Assembly: GCF_024706985.1 (NCBI RefSeq)
Contig: NZ_JAMCCX010000039.1
Coordinates: forward strand, 113,373 to 177,372
Source of the DNA: Alicyclobacillus sp. SP_1
Lineage (GTDB): Bacteria > Bacillota > Bacilli > Alicyclobacillales > Alicyclobacillaceae
Direction: 5' to 3'
DNA length: 64,000 nt
Both the position numbers and the translations under genes were made by a program. Under the pieces are notes generated by a model, which worked only from the letters and a program-made list of their open reading frames with translations, had not been told where the DNA came from and did no database searches. Every line of letters begins with the position of its first letter. The first letter of the stretch is position 1. Shown here in pieces: positions 41,806 to 51,709 of this stretch.

Positions 41806-43515
41806 GTGGCGGTTAAAGAGCATGTCGGATTGTACTTCAACGGCCATAACAACCGAAATGCCAAAGGGGCGATCACTCTGCAAAAGGAACGGTCACACCA
41901 AACTGGAGACTTTACGACCAATCGACAGATTCTGAAGCTATCTGCGGCAGCATTGGTCATCGGCGTCATGTGTGGTTTCATCGCCGTCGCTCTGCTCAAG
42001 CTCATTTACTTCTTCACCAACCTGTCGTTTTTCGGACGCTTGTCTTTCTCCTATATTACGCCAACCCATAACCATCTTCACGCTTGGGTTATTCTCATCC
42101 CCATTACCGGAGCCCTCGCTGTCGGTTTGATGGCTCGGTACGGGTCAGAAAAAATTCGTGGCCACGGCATTCCCGAAGCCATGGAAGCCATGCTCATCAA
42201 CGAAAGCAAAGTACAACCACGCGTTGCCTTCTGGAAGCCTATCTCGTCTGCCATCTCCATCGGCACGGGCGGGCCCTTTGGCGCTGAAGGTCCGATTATT
42301 ATGACAGGAGGCGCATTCGGGTCCCTCTTCAGTCAATTGTTTTCCTTTTCCTCTGTGGAACGGCGCATTTTACTCACAGCAGGTGCTGCTGGGGGAATGT
42401 CTGCAACGTTTGCTGCACCTGTGGCATCCGTGCTGTTCGCCGTAGAGTTACTCGTGTTCGAGCTAAAGCCGAGAAGCCTGGTTCCTATCGCGATTGCGAG
42501 CGCGGTGGCAGATGCCATCCGCACTCTGTTGCTTGGTCCTGGCCCGATGTTCGCCATGCCAAATCTCCCCCACGTCAGTTGGAATCTCCTTGCCGTCGCA
42601 GCTGTTATCGGTTTGGCCGGTAGCTTGGTTGCGGTGCTATTGACTTTCGGCATCTACGGTGTCGAAGACGGGTTTCGGAAATTGCCGATTCACTGGATGT
42701 GGTGGCCTGCCCTCGGAGCCGTCGTGATTGGCGTTGGCGGCTACTTTTCGCCGCGTGCCTTAGGAGTAGGCTACGGAAGCATTGATGCAATGCTCAACGT
42801 CCGACTGACATTGGGCACGCTGGCACTCCTTCTACTCGTGAAAACAGTCATCTGGACGGTAGGATTAGGATCCGGCACCTCTGGCGGAATTTTGGCTCCC
42901 ATTCTCATCATTGGCGGTAGTCTTGGCGGCGTCGCCGGACTGCTCTTTCACGCCACCCACCCGGGCGTGTGGGCACTCTTAGGTATGTCGGCAATTTTTT
43001 CAGGAGTCACCAGAACTCCGTTCACAAGTATTGTTTTCCCGCTGGAACTCACGAACAATGTGGGAGCCCTGCTTCCTCTGCTAATCGCCGCCACAATCGC
43101 AACAGGCATGTCCTCGTGGATACTACCGAGATCGATATTGACCGAAAAACTGGCGCGCCGCGGTCTACACCTCACGCTGGAATACAGCACAGACGTGCTT
43201 CAGATGCACTACGTCAGAGAGCTCCTCAGAGGGACATCGAAGGGTGCGCCGCTTCCCGAGCGCTCCGCCGGCGAGTCGCTCGTCTCCGTATGCGAAACGG
43301 ACACGGCTAAGACCGCTCTGGAACTTATGGTCACTCAAGGTGCGAATGTTATTTCTGTTATATCGTCCGATGGTGAAGAGTTAGGCACCCTCACCCTGGA
43401 AGACTTTCTCTGCCTACGAAAAAGGAATGTCGACGAAGAGAGCAGAAGAACTCGCACTTTTCCGAGCATCCATCGTAGAGATCACACCGACATCAAAAAA
43501 GATTCCTCGAAATGA
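41806..43515 (+). CDS. CLC-family chloride channel/antiporter with C-terminal CBS-like region
   Basis: Membrane protein of 569 aa. CLC signatures are GHGIPEAMEAML, GTGGPFGAEGPIIMTGGAFG (with the gating Glu) and GLGSGTSGGILAPILIIGGS. The last 110 residues resemble a CBS domain (CETDTAKTALELMVTQGANV). It most likely moves Cl- or exchanges Cl- for protons, useful at low pH. The start is unsure: GTG at 41806 has no good ribosome site and is very near the palindrome; a start some 20-35 residues later is possible. It is not of the fluoride CLC-F type as far as I can see. Confidence 0.82.
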   Translation: MAVKEHVGLYFNGHNNRNAKGAITLQKERSHQTGDFTTNRQILKLSAAALVIGVMCGFIAVALLKLIYFFTNLSFFGRLSFSYITPTHNHLHAWVILIPITGALAVGLMARYGSEKIRGHGIPEAMEAMLINESKVQPRVAFWKPISSAISIGTGGPFGAEGPIIMTGGAFGSLFSQLFSFSSVERRILLTAGAAGGMSATFAAPVASVLFAVELLVFELKPRSLVPIAIASAVADAIRTLLLGPGPMFAMPNLPHVSWNLLAVAAVIGLAGSLVAVLLTFGIYGVEDGFRKLPIHWMWWPALGAVVIGVGGYFSPRALGVGYGSIDAMLNVRLTLGTLALLLLVKTVIWTVGLGSGTSGGILAPILIIGGSLGGVAGLLFHATHPGVWALLGMSAIFSGVTRTPFTSIVFPLELTNNVGALLPLLIAATIATGMSSWILPRSILTEKLARRGLHLTLEYSTDVLQMHYVRELLRGTSKGAPLPERSAGESLVSVCETDTAKTALELMVTQGANVISVISSDGEELGTLTLEDFLCLRKRNVDEESRRTRTFPSIHRRDHTDIKKDSSK

Positions 43516-43532
43516 AACCATTTCGAGGAATC
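43501..43532 (+). terminator. Terminator of the CLC gene
   Basis: GATTCCTCGAAATG (43501-43514) is perfectly complementary to 43519-43532 over 14 bp with a 4-nt loop. It overlaps the stop codon and is followed by TTGCG. Confidence 0.6.
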
Positions 43533-43611
43533 TTGCGCACGGCTGGCAAGCACCTTCACGAAAACATCTTGCTGCGCAACCGCGGCAGCTTGTTACCAGG
43601 AAAAAAGAGCA

Positions 43612-43989
43612 TTAGGCGTGTGAATGAGATGAATTCATCGGATGACTTCGATTGGACGTGCTGTGTTCACTAGCCGACATCGTCCAGATGTTCAGCAAGA
43701 TGACGATGGCGCCAAGAATGACGCTCTCCCATACGTTGGCTTTACCCAACGTAAAGGCAAACGGCTGAACAATGAACCAAATTCCCATGATGAGCGAAAC
43801 CCACGTCTGCCATACCCCGAAACCACTGGAGTCTTTCCTCATGGCTGCCCAGAACGAGACGATGAGCAACACTGCCCCGAGCACGACGCTGGTCCACACT
43901 GCTGCGGTGACGTGAGAAAAACCCATGACCCACGGCGAGATGATGAACCAGATTCCGATGAGTGCATTAATGGCGTTTCTCCACTTCAT
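43612..43989 (-). CDS. SPW repeat membrane protein
   Basis: Protein of 125 aa with four TM segments in two SPW-type repeats: ALIGIWFIISPWVMGFS and LIMGIWFIVQPFAFTL. The C-terminus is polar and Ser/His-rich (SNRSHPMNSSHSHA). Function is unknown in the family. The ATG at 43989 has GGGAGG 9 nt upstream; the longer in-frame start at 44040 is unlikely. Confidence 0.82.
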   Translation of the reverse strand: MKWRNAINALIGIWFIISPWVMGFSHVTAAVWTSVVLGAVLLIVSFWAAMRKDSSGFGVWQTWVSLIMGIWFIVQPFAFTLGKANVWESVILGAIVILLNIWTMSASEHSTSNRSHPMNSSHSHA

Positions 43990-44146
43990 GATGAACACCT
44001 CCCAGAAAGTATCGGCGATAAAATATCGCTTACATTTCATACAATACTCCCGAAAAGTATGCTGTTCAATCCTGAAGTGACGCGATGTCTGCTCGTGAGA
44101 TGCAATGACAGTGAATCTAACCCAATGAGCAGCGGAAACGTCACGC

Positions 44147-44182
44147 TTTCTCGAGATTTCTCGATATTTCTAATCTCGAAAG
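44147..44182 (-). terminator. Hairpin after the MFS gene
   Basis: CTTTCTCGAGATT (44147-44159) pairs with AATCTCGAAAG (44172-44182) with a small bulge. It lies just past the end of the MFS gene on the minus strand. Confidence 0.4.
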
Positions 44183-44191
44183 GAGTGTGCA

Positions 44192-45457
44192 TTAAACATG
44201 GATTTGCGTCACCACCTCCGCTTGCACGTTGCTTTCCTTGATACCCTGAGTCACGAGCGTAAGGATGAACGATAGGGCACTCGAAATGCCGAGAGTCAGG
44301 AGTCCGGCTGGAACAAAACCAAGCGGTAAAGCGAGTGCAAAAATGGGGCCGCCAAAGAGTGCACCCACATTGAACAAAAACAAAAGCCAGCCAGTGACTG
44401 TTCCCGCAGATTCATCGGCCACAGAGTCTTGACCCAAAGCTGCGACCAAATCCACGTAGATACCCCATCCGGCACCAAAGGCAAACGTCAAAACAAACAA
44501 CCCTGGGACATTGTGTCCTACGCTAAACATCCCCACACTGCCAATGAGAATGAGCAGCGACGCAAAACTTACCGCATACTTCCGACCCACGCGGTCCGCC
44601 AACAATCCTAGTGGAAATGCACAGATAAAGCCCCCGAGTCCACCCATTGACGCAATGGCGGCAGCCTCTCCCGAAGCAAGTGTCAGAGACTTCAGTAAAT
44701 AGTCCGAATAGTAACCCAAGAAACCAAAAAGGGTGATTCCAAAGAGAAAAATGGAGATGGACAGTACCGTCACATTTCGATTCAAAATACCACGAAATGA
44801 GACATGTCTAGATTCGACTTTCTTGTACGTGCGCGGTATGACAAGATAGAAGACGATGAGCGCAATAAGACTGACAACTCCTGAGAGGACAAACGGGAAT
44901 TTGTAATCGTGCAGAAAAGGACTAATCAGATAGGGACCAACAAACAACCCACCGCCGAAAAAGACCGCAAAAGCCGATACAGCGCGTCCTCGCGTCTCGA
45001 AAAAAATGTCGCCAAGAAGCGCAATGATAGCTGGCTGAAACATGCCAATGCCTACACCCACCAGCAGTCGGGAAGCAATCAACGTCACAACACTGTTTGC
45101 GAATCCAGTCAAACAAGTAAACAATGCAAAGATAGCGACCGACAAAATAATCGTGTATTTCACCGAAAATCGGTCGAAAAGAAACCCGCCGACCATACTG
45201 AACAGCGCTATTCCAAGCGCATAACCCGTGGCGACCACGCCAAGAATGGCTGCCGAACCATGTACGTGGGGGACAATGTACGGTGCCCCAAACGTGTACA
45301 GGTTGGTGTCGAATCCCTCCAAAAATGCAGGGATAGCAGCCACCAAGACGATGAGCAGAAAGTACCCTCTACTTCTCCCGGCAATCGAGCGAATGGTCTC
45401 TGTCGAACGCAAACCGATGGGACGACGATTTTCTTCCACAGAACCTTCCTCCTTCAT
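44192..45457 (-). CDS. MFS transporter coupled to an M20 amidohydrolase
   Basis: Major facilitator protein of 421 aa with twelve TM segments. AIPAFLEGFDTNLYTFGAPY in TM1 and GGFLFDRFSVKYTIILSV after TM2 resemble the metabolite/aromatic-acid proton symporter groups. GLLADRVGRKYA marks the second-half loop. The ATG overlaps the stop of the amidohydrolase gene (ATGA), so it may import the substrate of that enzyme, such as an N-acyl amino acid or conjugate. Confidence 0.8.
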   Translation of the reverse strand: MKEEGSVEENRRPIGLRSTETIRSIAGRSRGYFLLIVLVAAIPAFLEGFDTNLYTFGAPYIVPHVHGSAAILGVVATGYALGIALFSMVGGFLFDRFSVKYTIILSVAIFALFTCLTGFANSVVTLIASRLLVGVGIGMFQPAIIALLGDIFFETRGRAVSAFAVFFGGGLFVGPYLISPFLHDYKFPFVLSGVVSLIALIVFYLVIPRTYKKVESRHVSFRGILNRNVTVLSISIFLFGITLFGFLGYYSDYLLKSLTLASGEAAAIASMGGLGGFICAFPLGLLADRVGRKYAVSFASLLILIGSVGMFSVGHNVPGLFVLTFAFGAGWGIYVDLVAALGQDSVADESAGTVTGWLLFLFNVGALFGGPIFALALPLGFVPAGLLTLGISSALSFILTLVTQGIKESNVQAEVVTQIHV

Positions 45458-46647
45458 TCACACTCGTTTAAAAATCCAAGAACAGCCAACACGAAAGACT
45501 TTACGCCAATTGGCAATGCCGCTTCATCGACTGTGAATCGTGGATGGTGGTGCGGATATACAATACCTTTTGCTTCATTTCCCGCACCTACAAAGAAAAA
45601 CGTTCCTGGCACTTTATCCTGGTAGGCAGAAAAATCCTCCCCACCCATGGTAGGTACACCTTCTTCCACAACCTCTGCTCCGAAGCCTTCAGTCAGGATT
45701 TTCCGCAGTCGCTCCGTTGTTGCTTCGTCGTTAACCACAGCTCGATAGCCGTTTTCATAAGAGAATTCATAGGTAGCTCCATGTGCTTCAGTCACCCCGC
45801 GGATGACGCGTTCCATCGTGAGCGGGGCTTGTGCACGCAGTTCGCTTGTAAAGGTCCGCACCGTCCCGCGCAGTTCCACGCTGCCCGGGATGATATTGTC
45901 CGCCGTACCCCCGTGAATTTGCGTAATGGAGAGTACCATTGCGTCGAGCGGATCTACAGTTCGGGCGACAACGTGCTGTAAGTTCGTCACCACCTGAGCA
46001 GCTACGGCGATACTGTCGACCGTCAGATGGGGCTGTGCGGCGTGTCCTCCGGCGCCAACGATACGAATCACAAAACGGTCTGGGGCTGCCAACAAAGCGC
46101 CCGTCCGGATGCCAATTTTGCCGACCTGTAGAGGTGCCCACAAGTGAATGCCCAACACGCGATGAACACCATCCAAGACTCCGGCCTCGACCATTTCTTT
46201 CGCACCACCTGGGAATAATTCCTCGGCGTGCTGAAACAAAAACCGCACTTCTCCCGAAAACTGCGCGGTCATTTGACTCAAAATTTTTGCAGTAGCAAGC
46301 AACATGGCCGTATGTCCATCATGACCACAGGCATGCATCACGCCATCCTGTTGTGAGGCGAAGGGAAACGTGTTTTCTTCGTGAATCGGCAAAGCATCCA
46401 TATCCGCTCGCAGAGCCAGAACCAGTCCGGGACCCGTGCCCTTTAATCGAGCCATGACACTCGTCGCAGTCGGTCGCGACAATTCTAAATTGGGGAGAGA
46501 AGCCAGAGTGTCATATACAAATTGCGAAGTATGCCGCTCTTGAAACGACAATTCGGGATTGGCATGAAAATAACGCCGCCATTCCACCAACTCATGCCGA
46601 ACATCCAACACGAGTTGTTCAACATCTTGCAACGTGATGGTTGTCAT
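45454..46647 (-). CDS. M20-family amidohydrolase (N-acyl-amino-acid / IAA-amino-acid hydrolase type)
   Basis: Metallopeptidase-like amidohydrolase of 397 aa: RRYFHANPELSFQE, LALRADMDALPI, GVMHACGHDGHTAMLLA (metal ligands), FLFQHAEELFPGGAKEMVEA, and TMGGEDFSAYQDKVPGTFFF. Members remove acyl groups from amino acids or related conjugates. GGAGGAG precedes the ATG at 46647. Translationally coupled to the MFS gene downstream. Confidence 0.88.
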   Translation of the reverse strand: MTTITLQDVEQLVLDVRHELVEWRRYFHANPELSFQERHTSQFVYDTLASLPNLELSRPTATSVMARLKGTGPGLVLALRADMDALPIHEENTFPFASQQDGVMHACGHDGHTAMLLATAKILSQMTAQFSGEVRFLFQHAEELFPGGAKEMVEAGVLDGVHRVLGIHLWAPLQVGKIGIRTGALLAAPDRFVIRIVGAGGHAAQPHLTVDSIAVAAQVVTNLQHVVARTVDPLDAMVLSITQIHGGTADNIIPGSVELRGTVRTFTSELRAQAPLTMERVIRGVTEAHGATYEFSYENGYRAVVNDEATTERLRKILTEGFGAEVVEEGVPTMGGEDFSAYQDKVPGTFFFVGAGNEAKGIVYPHHHPRFTVDEAALPIGVKSFVLAVLGFLNECE

Positions 46648-46918
46648 CGACTCATCTCCTCCCTCAAACGGATGACTGAATTATACGTCTATTATTCAGG
46701 GATGGTGGAGCGAATTCATCCAGATGGGCAATCTGTCACAATTGTCGGCACACAAATCACGCCAGAATGCCTCTTTTTACATGCACAAATCTTTAAATTC
46801 ATGGTACTATTTCCAAGTCGATGCGATTCAAAACATCGCCAACGAGAGGGCCTATGCGTTCCGTCTTGTCCCTATCTTTCTAGGAACCTTATTCGAAATT
46901 ACCAAAGGAGAGGTTAGT

Positions 46919-48295
46919 GTGAAGGTGTCTTTCAATGCTCGCCCCAGAGGACAGAAGAAACGCCTTTATGTGTTGGCGGCAAGCAGCGCACTTGCAACGA
47001 CGACCATTTGTAGTGCTTTCGCTCCCATGTCCGCAACTGCATCCCCTCAGTACACCGTGGGACCTGTCGGATTGACGTCTGACACAGTCACCCTGACTCC
47101 GACCACCAAATCTGCGCTGAGTGGGGACATTACGCTTGACGTAAACAAGTCTGGACTCGACGTGAGCTATCACCTGAGTGGACTGCAGCCGGCAAAATCT
47201 TATGACGCTGGCCTGTTCCAAGGCATGCTTCCCAAACAGGGAAGCCTATCACAATGGTTGCCGAAATTCACGGCGACTCGTGAAGGAACTTGGGACGGCA
47301 GCGCAGTCCTATCGGGCGTGCAAGCCATCCCGGAAAACGGTTGGTACATCAGCCTAGCACAGGTCAAGTCAAATGGCACTCCAAACATCCTCGCCAACGC
47401 GAACATCGGAGTTCCACTCCCATCCAACGTGGGAGTAGCTACAGTTTGGACAAAAAAGTATCTGATTAGCGTACAAATTGGCCCCCTGGCCACAATGATT
47501 ACGAAAGCACAGGCCAAGGCTGGTATGAAAGGCGAGATTATGGTTTCTTCGCCGGGTGTGAGCATGCCCATGATGGCCTCGCATTTCGACGGCCACGCCG
47601 TTAACCATCATTTGGAGGTCCATATTTTCAATCGCCAGACAGGAACCGTCGCCATGAATTTAACGCCTAAAGTGGATGTCCTCTTAAACGGAAAGACCCT
47701 CTCCGTTCCGGCAGTGGCCATGTACGGGCAGCGGCTGAACACTGCCGATTATCATTATGGCAATAACGTCTATCTGCCTAGCGGATCGGCTTCCATAAGG
47801 ATATCCATCGGCAGTGAGACCGTTGACGTCAAAGGCATTACCGTGTACAACGCGCCCGCTTCTCCCGCAACCGTCAAAATGCTTCCGCACATCGCCCATG
47901 TATCCGTGTCTGGCAAGACGTTTGAAATGCCGGTGCTCACATCCGCCACTTCGAATAGCGCTGCCACGGACGTTCCGCTGTGGTACATCATGCAGGCACT
48001 AGAGACTTTGCACATTCGCAGCACGTGGCACGACGGTCAATGGAATTTTCCAAGCATTCAACCCCAAACCATGTCCATGAGTTCAAGCATGTCCATGCCG
48101 ATGTCTGGCAATGTCTCCGTCTCGTTTGATGGAAAAGTCATCGAGACAATGCAAGGTACCATTGCGGTCGATCCGTTTTCCAAACACAAGACAACCTTTG
48201 TTTCTCTCGAATCTTTACAGAATTTGCTAGGTATGGCCGGGCTCCAATGCAATGTCAGCGGGTCTGACTGGACCATCGTCCCCGCTCAGAAATAA
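46919..48295 (+). CDS. Secreted Met/His-rich protein with a stalk-like C-terminal domain
   Basis: Protein of 458 aa with a signal peptide (KKRLYVLAASSALATTTICS, cleavage likely after SATA). A beta-rich middle contains HAVNHHLEVHIFNRQTG and DYHYGNNVYLPSGSAS, which may be metal-binding. The C-terminus has MSMSSSMSMPMSG (a Met-rich, copper-type stretch) inside a domain like the stalk domain of copper amine oxidases (DVPLWYIMQALETLHIRSTW). The latter resembles parts of the secreted proteins at 59848 and 61405. The GTG at 46919 has AAAGGAG upstream. A role in copper or iron binding is inferred. Confidence 0.65.
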   Translation: MKVSFNARPRGQKKRLYVLAASSALATTTICSAFAPMSATASPQYTVGPVGLTSDTVTLTPTTKSALSGDITLDVNKSGLDVSYHLSGLQPAKSYDAGLFQGMLPKQGSLSQWLPKFTATREGTWDGSAVLSGVQAIPENGWYISLAQVKSNGTPNILANANIGVPLPSNVGVATVWTKKYLISVQIGPLATMITKAQAKAGMKGEIMVSSPGVSMPMMASHFDGHAVNHHLEVHIFNRQTGTVAMNLTPKVDVLLNGKTLSVPAVAMYGQRLNTADYHYGNNVYLPSGSASIRISIGSETVDVKGITVYNAPASPATVKMLPHIAHVSVSGKTFEMPVLTSATSNSAATDVPLWYIMQALETLHIRSTWHDGQWNFPSIQPQTMSMSSSMSMPMSGNVSVSFDGKVIETMQGTIAVDPFSKHKTTFVSLESLQNLLGMAGLQCNVSGSDWTIVPAQK

Positions 48296-48303
48296 GTTGA
48301 AAA

Positions 48304-48347
48304 GGGCACGCAAGTATGACATACAAACATGTCAAACCTGCGTGCCC
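48304..48347 (+). terminator. Terminator after the secreted protein gene
   Basis: GGGCACGCA (48304-48312) pairs perfectly with TGCGTGCCC (48339-48347). An inner TGACAT/ATGTCA helix extends the structure. It lies 8 bp past the stop. Confidence 0.6.
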
Positions 48348-48417
48348 CACACTACCATCATGCCAAGACCAAACAACTCAGGCGAATGAAACATGGCACC
48401 CACCTCAGTCGAGGTTA

Positions 48418-48561
48418 TCAGCCAACGCGAATAGCCGAAATAATTCCAAGATATAGTTCTAAAGCGACTACGACGGCCCCCGCAACAAACACGAAGTAGA
48501 CCAGTGCGCGTGGCACAAACCCGCCGCGATTACGATGAAACAGCGGTCCGTTCTCCTCCAT
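48418..48561 (-). CDS. Small single-pass membrane protein (47 aa)
   Basis: Starts MEENGPLFHRNRGGFVPRAL and continues into the hydrophobic VYFVFVAGAVVVALELYLGI. A GAGTGAGGAG ribosome site supports the ATG at 48561. It follows the diguanylate cyclase gene on the same strand by 46 bp. No family recognised. Confidence 0.5.
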   Translation of the reverse strand: MEENGPLFHRNRGGFVPRALVYFVFVAGAVVVALELYLGIISAIRVG

Positions 48562-48607
48562 GCTCCTCACTCCTCTCCACAACCTTATTTTACTACACTC
48601 ATCGCAT

Positions 48608-49681
48608 TCAACAAACAACTACGCGATTGCGACCTGCATTTTTAGCATTGTACAGCGCCGCATCTGCCAATTGAAATGCTGTCTCGGCATCTTCCGGCGT
48701 ATGATAGGTATGAATGCCAATGCTGATGGTAACTCGAATACCCGAATTAAAAATCATGCTCTCCAGGCTCAATCGCGCATGCTCCATGGACGTGACAAAG
48801 TCGTCGGAAGTAATCTCCATTCCGAGCACTACAAATTCTTCCCCGCCATACCGCGCGACAAAATAGTTGCCACCAAACTCCTGACGAAGACTTCGAGCAA
48901 CCTGCACCAAGACTTCGTCCCCAACAATATGACCATACGTATCGTTGATGTTCTTAAAGTGGTCAATATCAATGACCGCTAAATGAAACACAAATTGAGA
49001 GGATTTGGACAGAGTGACCAGCTCATTCAAATGTTCCGTAAATTTAACGCGGTTAGAGATGCCTGTCAGAGGATCGGTGTGAACTGCCCTTTGCATCATC
49101 TCGTTTTCTGTCATCAACAACTGCCGAGCATTCATGCTCGCTGTCAACGAGCGCAACACTTCCTGACCACGAGCAAGAACGCTCAGCAAAGTCAACGTAC
49201 AGACGATGAGTACACTGAGAATGGTAAAAATGTCCGACAAACCGATGATATGATGCGGTCGATACTCTAGGAAGTAAATAGACCAAAAATTGATAACGGA
49301 AAGCAACGCTGCAAACAAAACCAGTTTTCGGCGAAAAAAGGCCACCGAAACAATAATAGGTATCAATAAAAGCGCCGACGCAGTCGGCTCCTGATAGAGG
49401 ACGGACGTAGCGAAAAAAACTCCGATACTCCCACCGAGTACGCAGATATAAGTTTGCCAGCGCGAAAATTGCCAGCGAATCAACTCTAGGGCTACCATCA
49501 ACAAAATGAGCTTGAGCACGGTCAAACCTAGCACATACTCCAGAATAAAGATACGTTTTCCAGAGTCCACTGCAGCATAAAGCAGCACAGCAAACGAGTA
49601 AAACGCAATCGACCACCAGTATGATTTGTAAATTTTCTGCACAACGCCGACATGGGTGATGTCTTGCTGAGTAGCTTCCAC
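48608..49681 (-). CDS. Membrane-bound diguanylate cyclase (GGDEF)
   Basis: Protein of about 357 aa. The N-terminal half has six hydrophobic segments (IAFYSFAVLLYAAVDSG to IFTILSVLIVCTLTLLSVLA). A GGDEF domain follows with TDPLTGISNRVKF, DIDHFKNINDTYGH and the active-site YGGEEFVVLG. It makes cyclic di-GMP at the membrane. The start is unsure: GTG at 49681 has GGAGG 13 nt upstream; the frame stays open to 49849, but that overlaps the divergent pepF gene. Confidence 0.85.
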   Translation of the reverse strand: MEATQQDITHVGVVQKIYKSYWWSIAFYSFAVLLYAAVDSGKRIFILEYVLGLTVLKLILLMVALELIRWQFSRWQTYICVLGGSIGVFFATSVLYQEPTASALLLIPIIVSVAFFRRKLVLFAALLSVINFWSIYFLEYRPHHIIGLSDIFTILSVLIVCTLTLLSVLARGQEVLRSLTASMNARQLLMTENEMMQRAVHTDPLTGISNRVKFTEHLNELVTLSKSSQFVFHLAVIDIDHFKNINDTYGHIVGDEVLVQVARSLRQEFGGNYFVARYGGEEFVVLGMEITSDDFVTSMEHARLSLESMIFNSGIRVTISIGIHTYHTPEDAETAFQLADAALYNAKNAGRNRVVVC

Positions 49682-49805
49682 GGAAATTGTTCTGCCTCCA
49701 TGAGCTGCGAATCTGCCGCCGCCCTTATCGTACCATGTTTTCGTAAATGGTAATATAGAATAGTAAGCAAAGACACATACTTTGTTCGTCCTGGAGGTCT
49801 GTCGA

Positions 49806-51608
49806 ATGACGGAACGATTGTTGAGACATGAAGTCGATATGGAACACACGTGGGATTTGTCCGATCTCTATGCGTCGGATGCGGATTGGGAAGAGGCTGT
49901 CACATCATTGCTCGCTCTACTGCCGTCTGTAACCGCTTTCCAGGGACACTTAGGTGAATCTGCAGAACAGCTTTTTCAATGCCTCAGCGCTCACGAACAA
50001 CTCATGGAGCAGTTTGTTCGTGTCTCTACATACGCATCCCTGCGCCAGTCGGAGGACGGCACCAATCCGGCGAATCAGGCAAACAGCGGAAAAATGGCAG
50101 CCGTCTCTGCAGAGATGTCGGCAGGCCTCGCTTTTATTAATTCCGAGATAGCCGCGTTGCCAGACGGTGTGGTTGAGAACTTTTTAGAAGAATATCCAGA
50201 GCTGTCGGTGTATCGGAAGTCTTTACAAGAAATTCTGGACTACAAGCCATACCTACTGTCTCCTCAGACAGAGGCTACGCTTGCTTCCCTGGGTCAAGCA
50301 CTGAACGGTCCCTATCTGATTTACCAGCGAGGCAAATCGGCGGACATGCAATTCCGTGCCGTGAAGGACAGCTCCGGCGCGGAACATACCGTTTCGTTCG
50401 CCCTTTACGAAGACGTCTATGAATTCACGGCCGACACGGAGTTGCGCCGCAATGCCTTTGATTCTTTCGCGTCCACACTGCGTCAGTACCAAAATACGTT
50501 TGCCGCGACGTATGCTACCGAGATTGCAAAACAGGTCGCCCTCGCTCGCTTGCGTGGCTTCCCTTCCACCACCGACATGCTCCTTCACCCACAACAGGTC
50601 ACGCGCGACATGTACGAGAATCTTCTCGACATCATCCAAACCGACTTGGCGCCGCACATGCGCCGTCTGGCCCGCTTGCGGCAACGAGTGCTGGGACTCG
50701 AGACCATGCGCCACTGTGATTTAAAAGTTCCGCTCGATCCCGATTTTAATCCGCAAACCACCATCTCTCAAGCGAGTCAGTTGATTATCGATGCTCTCGA
50801 GGTACTTGGTCCGGAGTACGTCGCGAATATTCGCACGGGCCTTTCCAGTCGCTGGGTGGATTACGTCGACAACGTTGGAAAAGGAACGGGCGCTTTCTGC
50901 TCCAGTCCCTACGGAGTGCACCCCTTCATCCTCTTAACGTGGGGAAACACCATGCGAAGCACCTTTGTGCTCGCGCACGAACTAGGTCACGCCGGGCATT
51001 TCGCACTCGCCAATCGATATCAAAAGCTGTCCAATACACGGCCCTCCATGTATTTCATTGAAGCACCCTCCACGATGAATGAGATGCTGTTGGCGGACCA
51101 CATTCTCGCTCAGACGACCGACCAACGCATGCGTCGTTGGGTCATCAGCCAATTGCTTGGAACGTACTACCACAACTATGTCACACATTTACTCGAAGCC
51201 GAATTGCAGCGCCGCGTCTATACTCTCGCAGAAGCAGGAAAATCTATTACCGCCTCGCTTCTGTCCGCGCAGAAAGGCGATGTGTTGTCGTCGTTCTGGG
51301 GAGATGCTGTCACCATCGACGAGGCAGCGAGCTTAACGTGGATGCGTCAACCACACTACTACATGGGGCTCTATCCTTACACCTACTCCGCGGGGCTGAC
51401 GGCTTCGACCGCGATCGCCAAAAAAATTCGCGAAGAGGGCACTCCAGCCGCAGAAGCTTGGGTCAACGTGCTCAAGCAAGGGGGGACCAAGTCTCCACTC
51501 GAACTGATGAAAATGGCCGGAGTGGACATGTCCAAGCCAGGTCCGATTCGCGAAGCGGTAGCCTACGTTGGTTCGTTGATTGACGAGTTGGAACGCAGTT
51601 TCGACTAA
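49806..51608 (+). CDS. pepF: Oligoendopeptidase F (M3 family)
   Basis: Zinc metallopeptidase of 600 aa that degrades oligopeptides in the cytoplasm. The zinc motif is STFVLAHELGHAGHFAL, with the third ligand in PSTMNEMLLADHIL. GAFCSSPYGVHPFILLTWG and HYYMGLYPYTYSAGL are family features. The ATG at 49806 has GGAGG 8 nt upstream. It is monocistronic and convergent with the glycosyltransferase gene. Confidence 0.92.
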   Translation: MTERLLRHEVDMEHTWDLSDLYASDADWEEAVTSLLALLPSVTAFQGHLGESAEQLFQCLSAHEQLMEQFVRVSTYASLRQSEDGTNPANQANSGKMAAVSAEMSAGLAFINSEIAALPDGVVENFLEEYPELSVYRKSLQEILDYKPYLLSPQTEATLASLGQALNGPYLIYQRGKSADMQFRAVKDSSGAEHTVSFALYEDVYEFTADTELRRNAFDSFASTLRQYQNTFAATYATEIAKQVALARLRGFPSTTDMLLHPQQVTRDMYENLLDIIQTDLAPHMRRLARLRQRVLGLETMRHCDLKVPLDPDFNPQTTISQASQLIIDALEVLGPEYVANIRTGLSSRWVDYVDNVGKGTGAFCSSPYGVHPFILLTWGNTMRSTFVLAHELGHAGHFALANRYQKLSNTRPSMYFIEAPSTMNEMLLADHILAQTTDQRMRRWVISQLLGTYYHNYVTHLLEAELQRRVYTLAEAGKSITASLLSAQKGDVLSSFWGDAVTIDEAASLTWMRQPHYYMGLYPYTYSAGLTASTAIAKKIREEGTPAAEAWVNVLKQGGTKSPLELMKMAGVDMSKPGPIREAVAYVGSLIDELERSFD

Positions 51609-51641
51609 ACTGCAGCGAGCACTCTGCCTGTGAAGCATCCG

Positions 51642-51693
51642 AGGATTGCCTTCTCCACGGCCATCGCAGGTGCCGCCAGGCAGAGGCAATCCT
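51642..51693. terminator. Bidirectional hairpin between pepF and cotSA-like gene
   Basis: AGGATTGCCT (51642-51651) is perfectly complementary to AGGCAATCCT (51684-51693). It sits between two convergent genes. The loop is long (32 nt) and itself GC-rich. Confidence 0.5.
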
Positions 51694-51709
51694 GCTCCGG
51701 TTTCGCACT

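Noticed and set aside
41806..43515. CLC-F type fluoride antiporter linked to the crcB genes
   Set aside because: The selectivity region reads GTGGPFGAEGP, which fits chloride-type CLC proteins, and no fluoride riboswitch precedes the gene.
49727..49742. Third copy of the crt promoter element upstream of pepF
   Set aside because: CGTACCATGTTTTCG shares 11 bp with the crtM element, but it has no matching -35/-10 arrangement and pepF is unrelated to carotenoids. It is probably chance.
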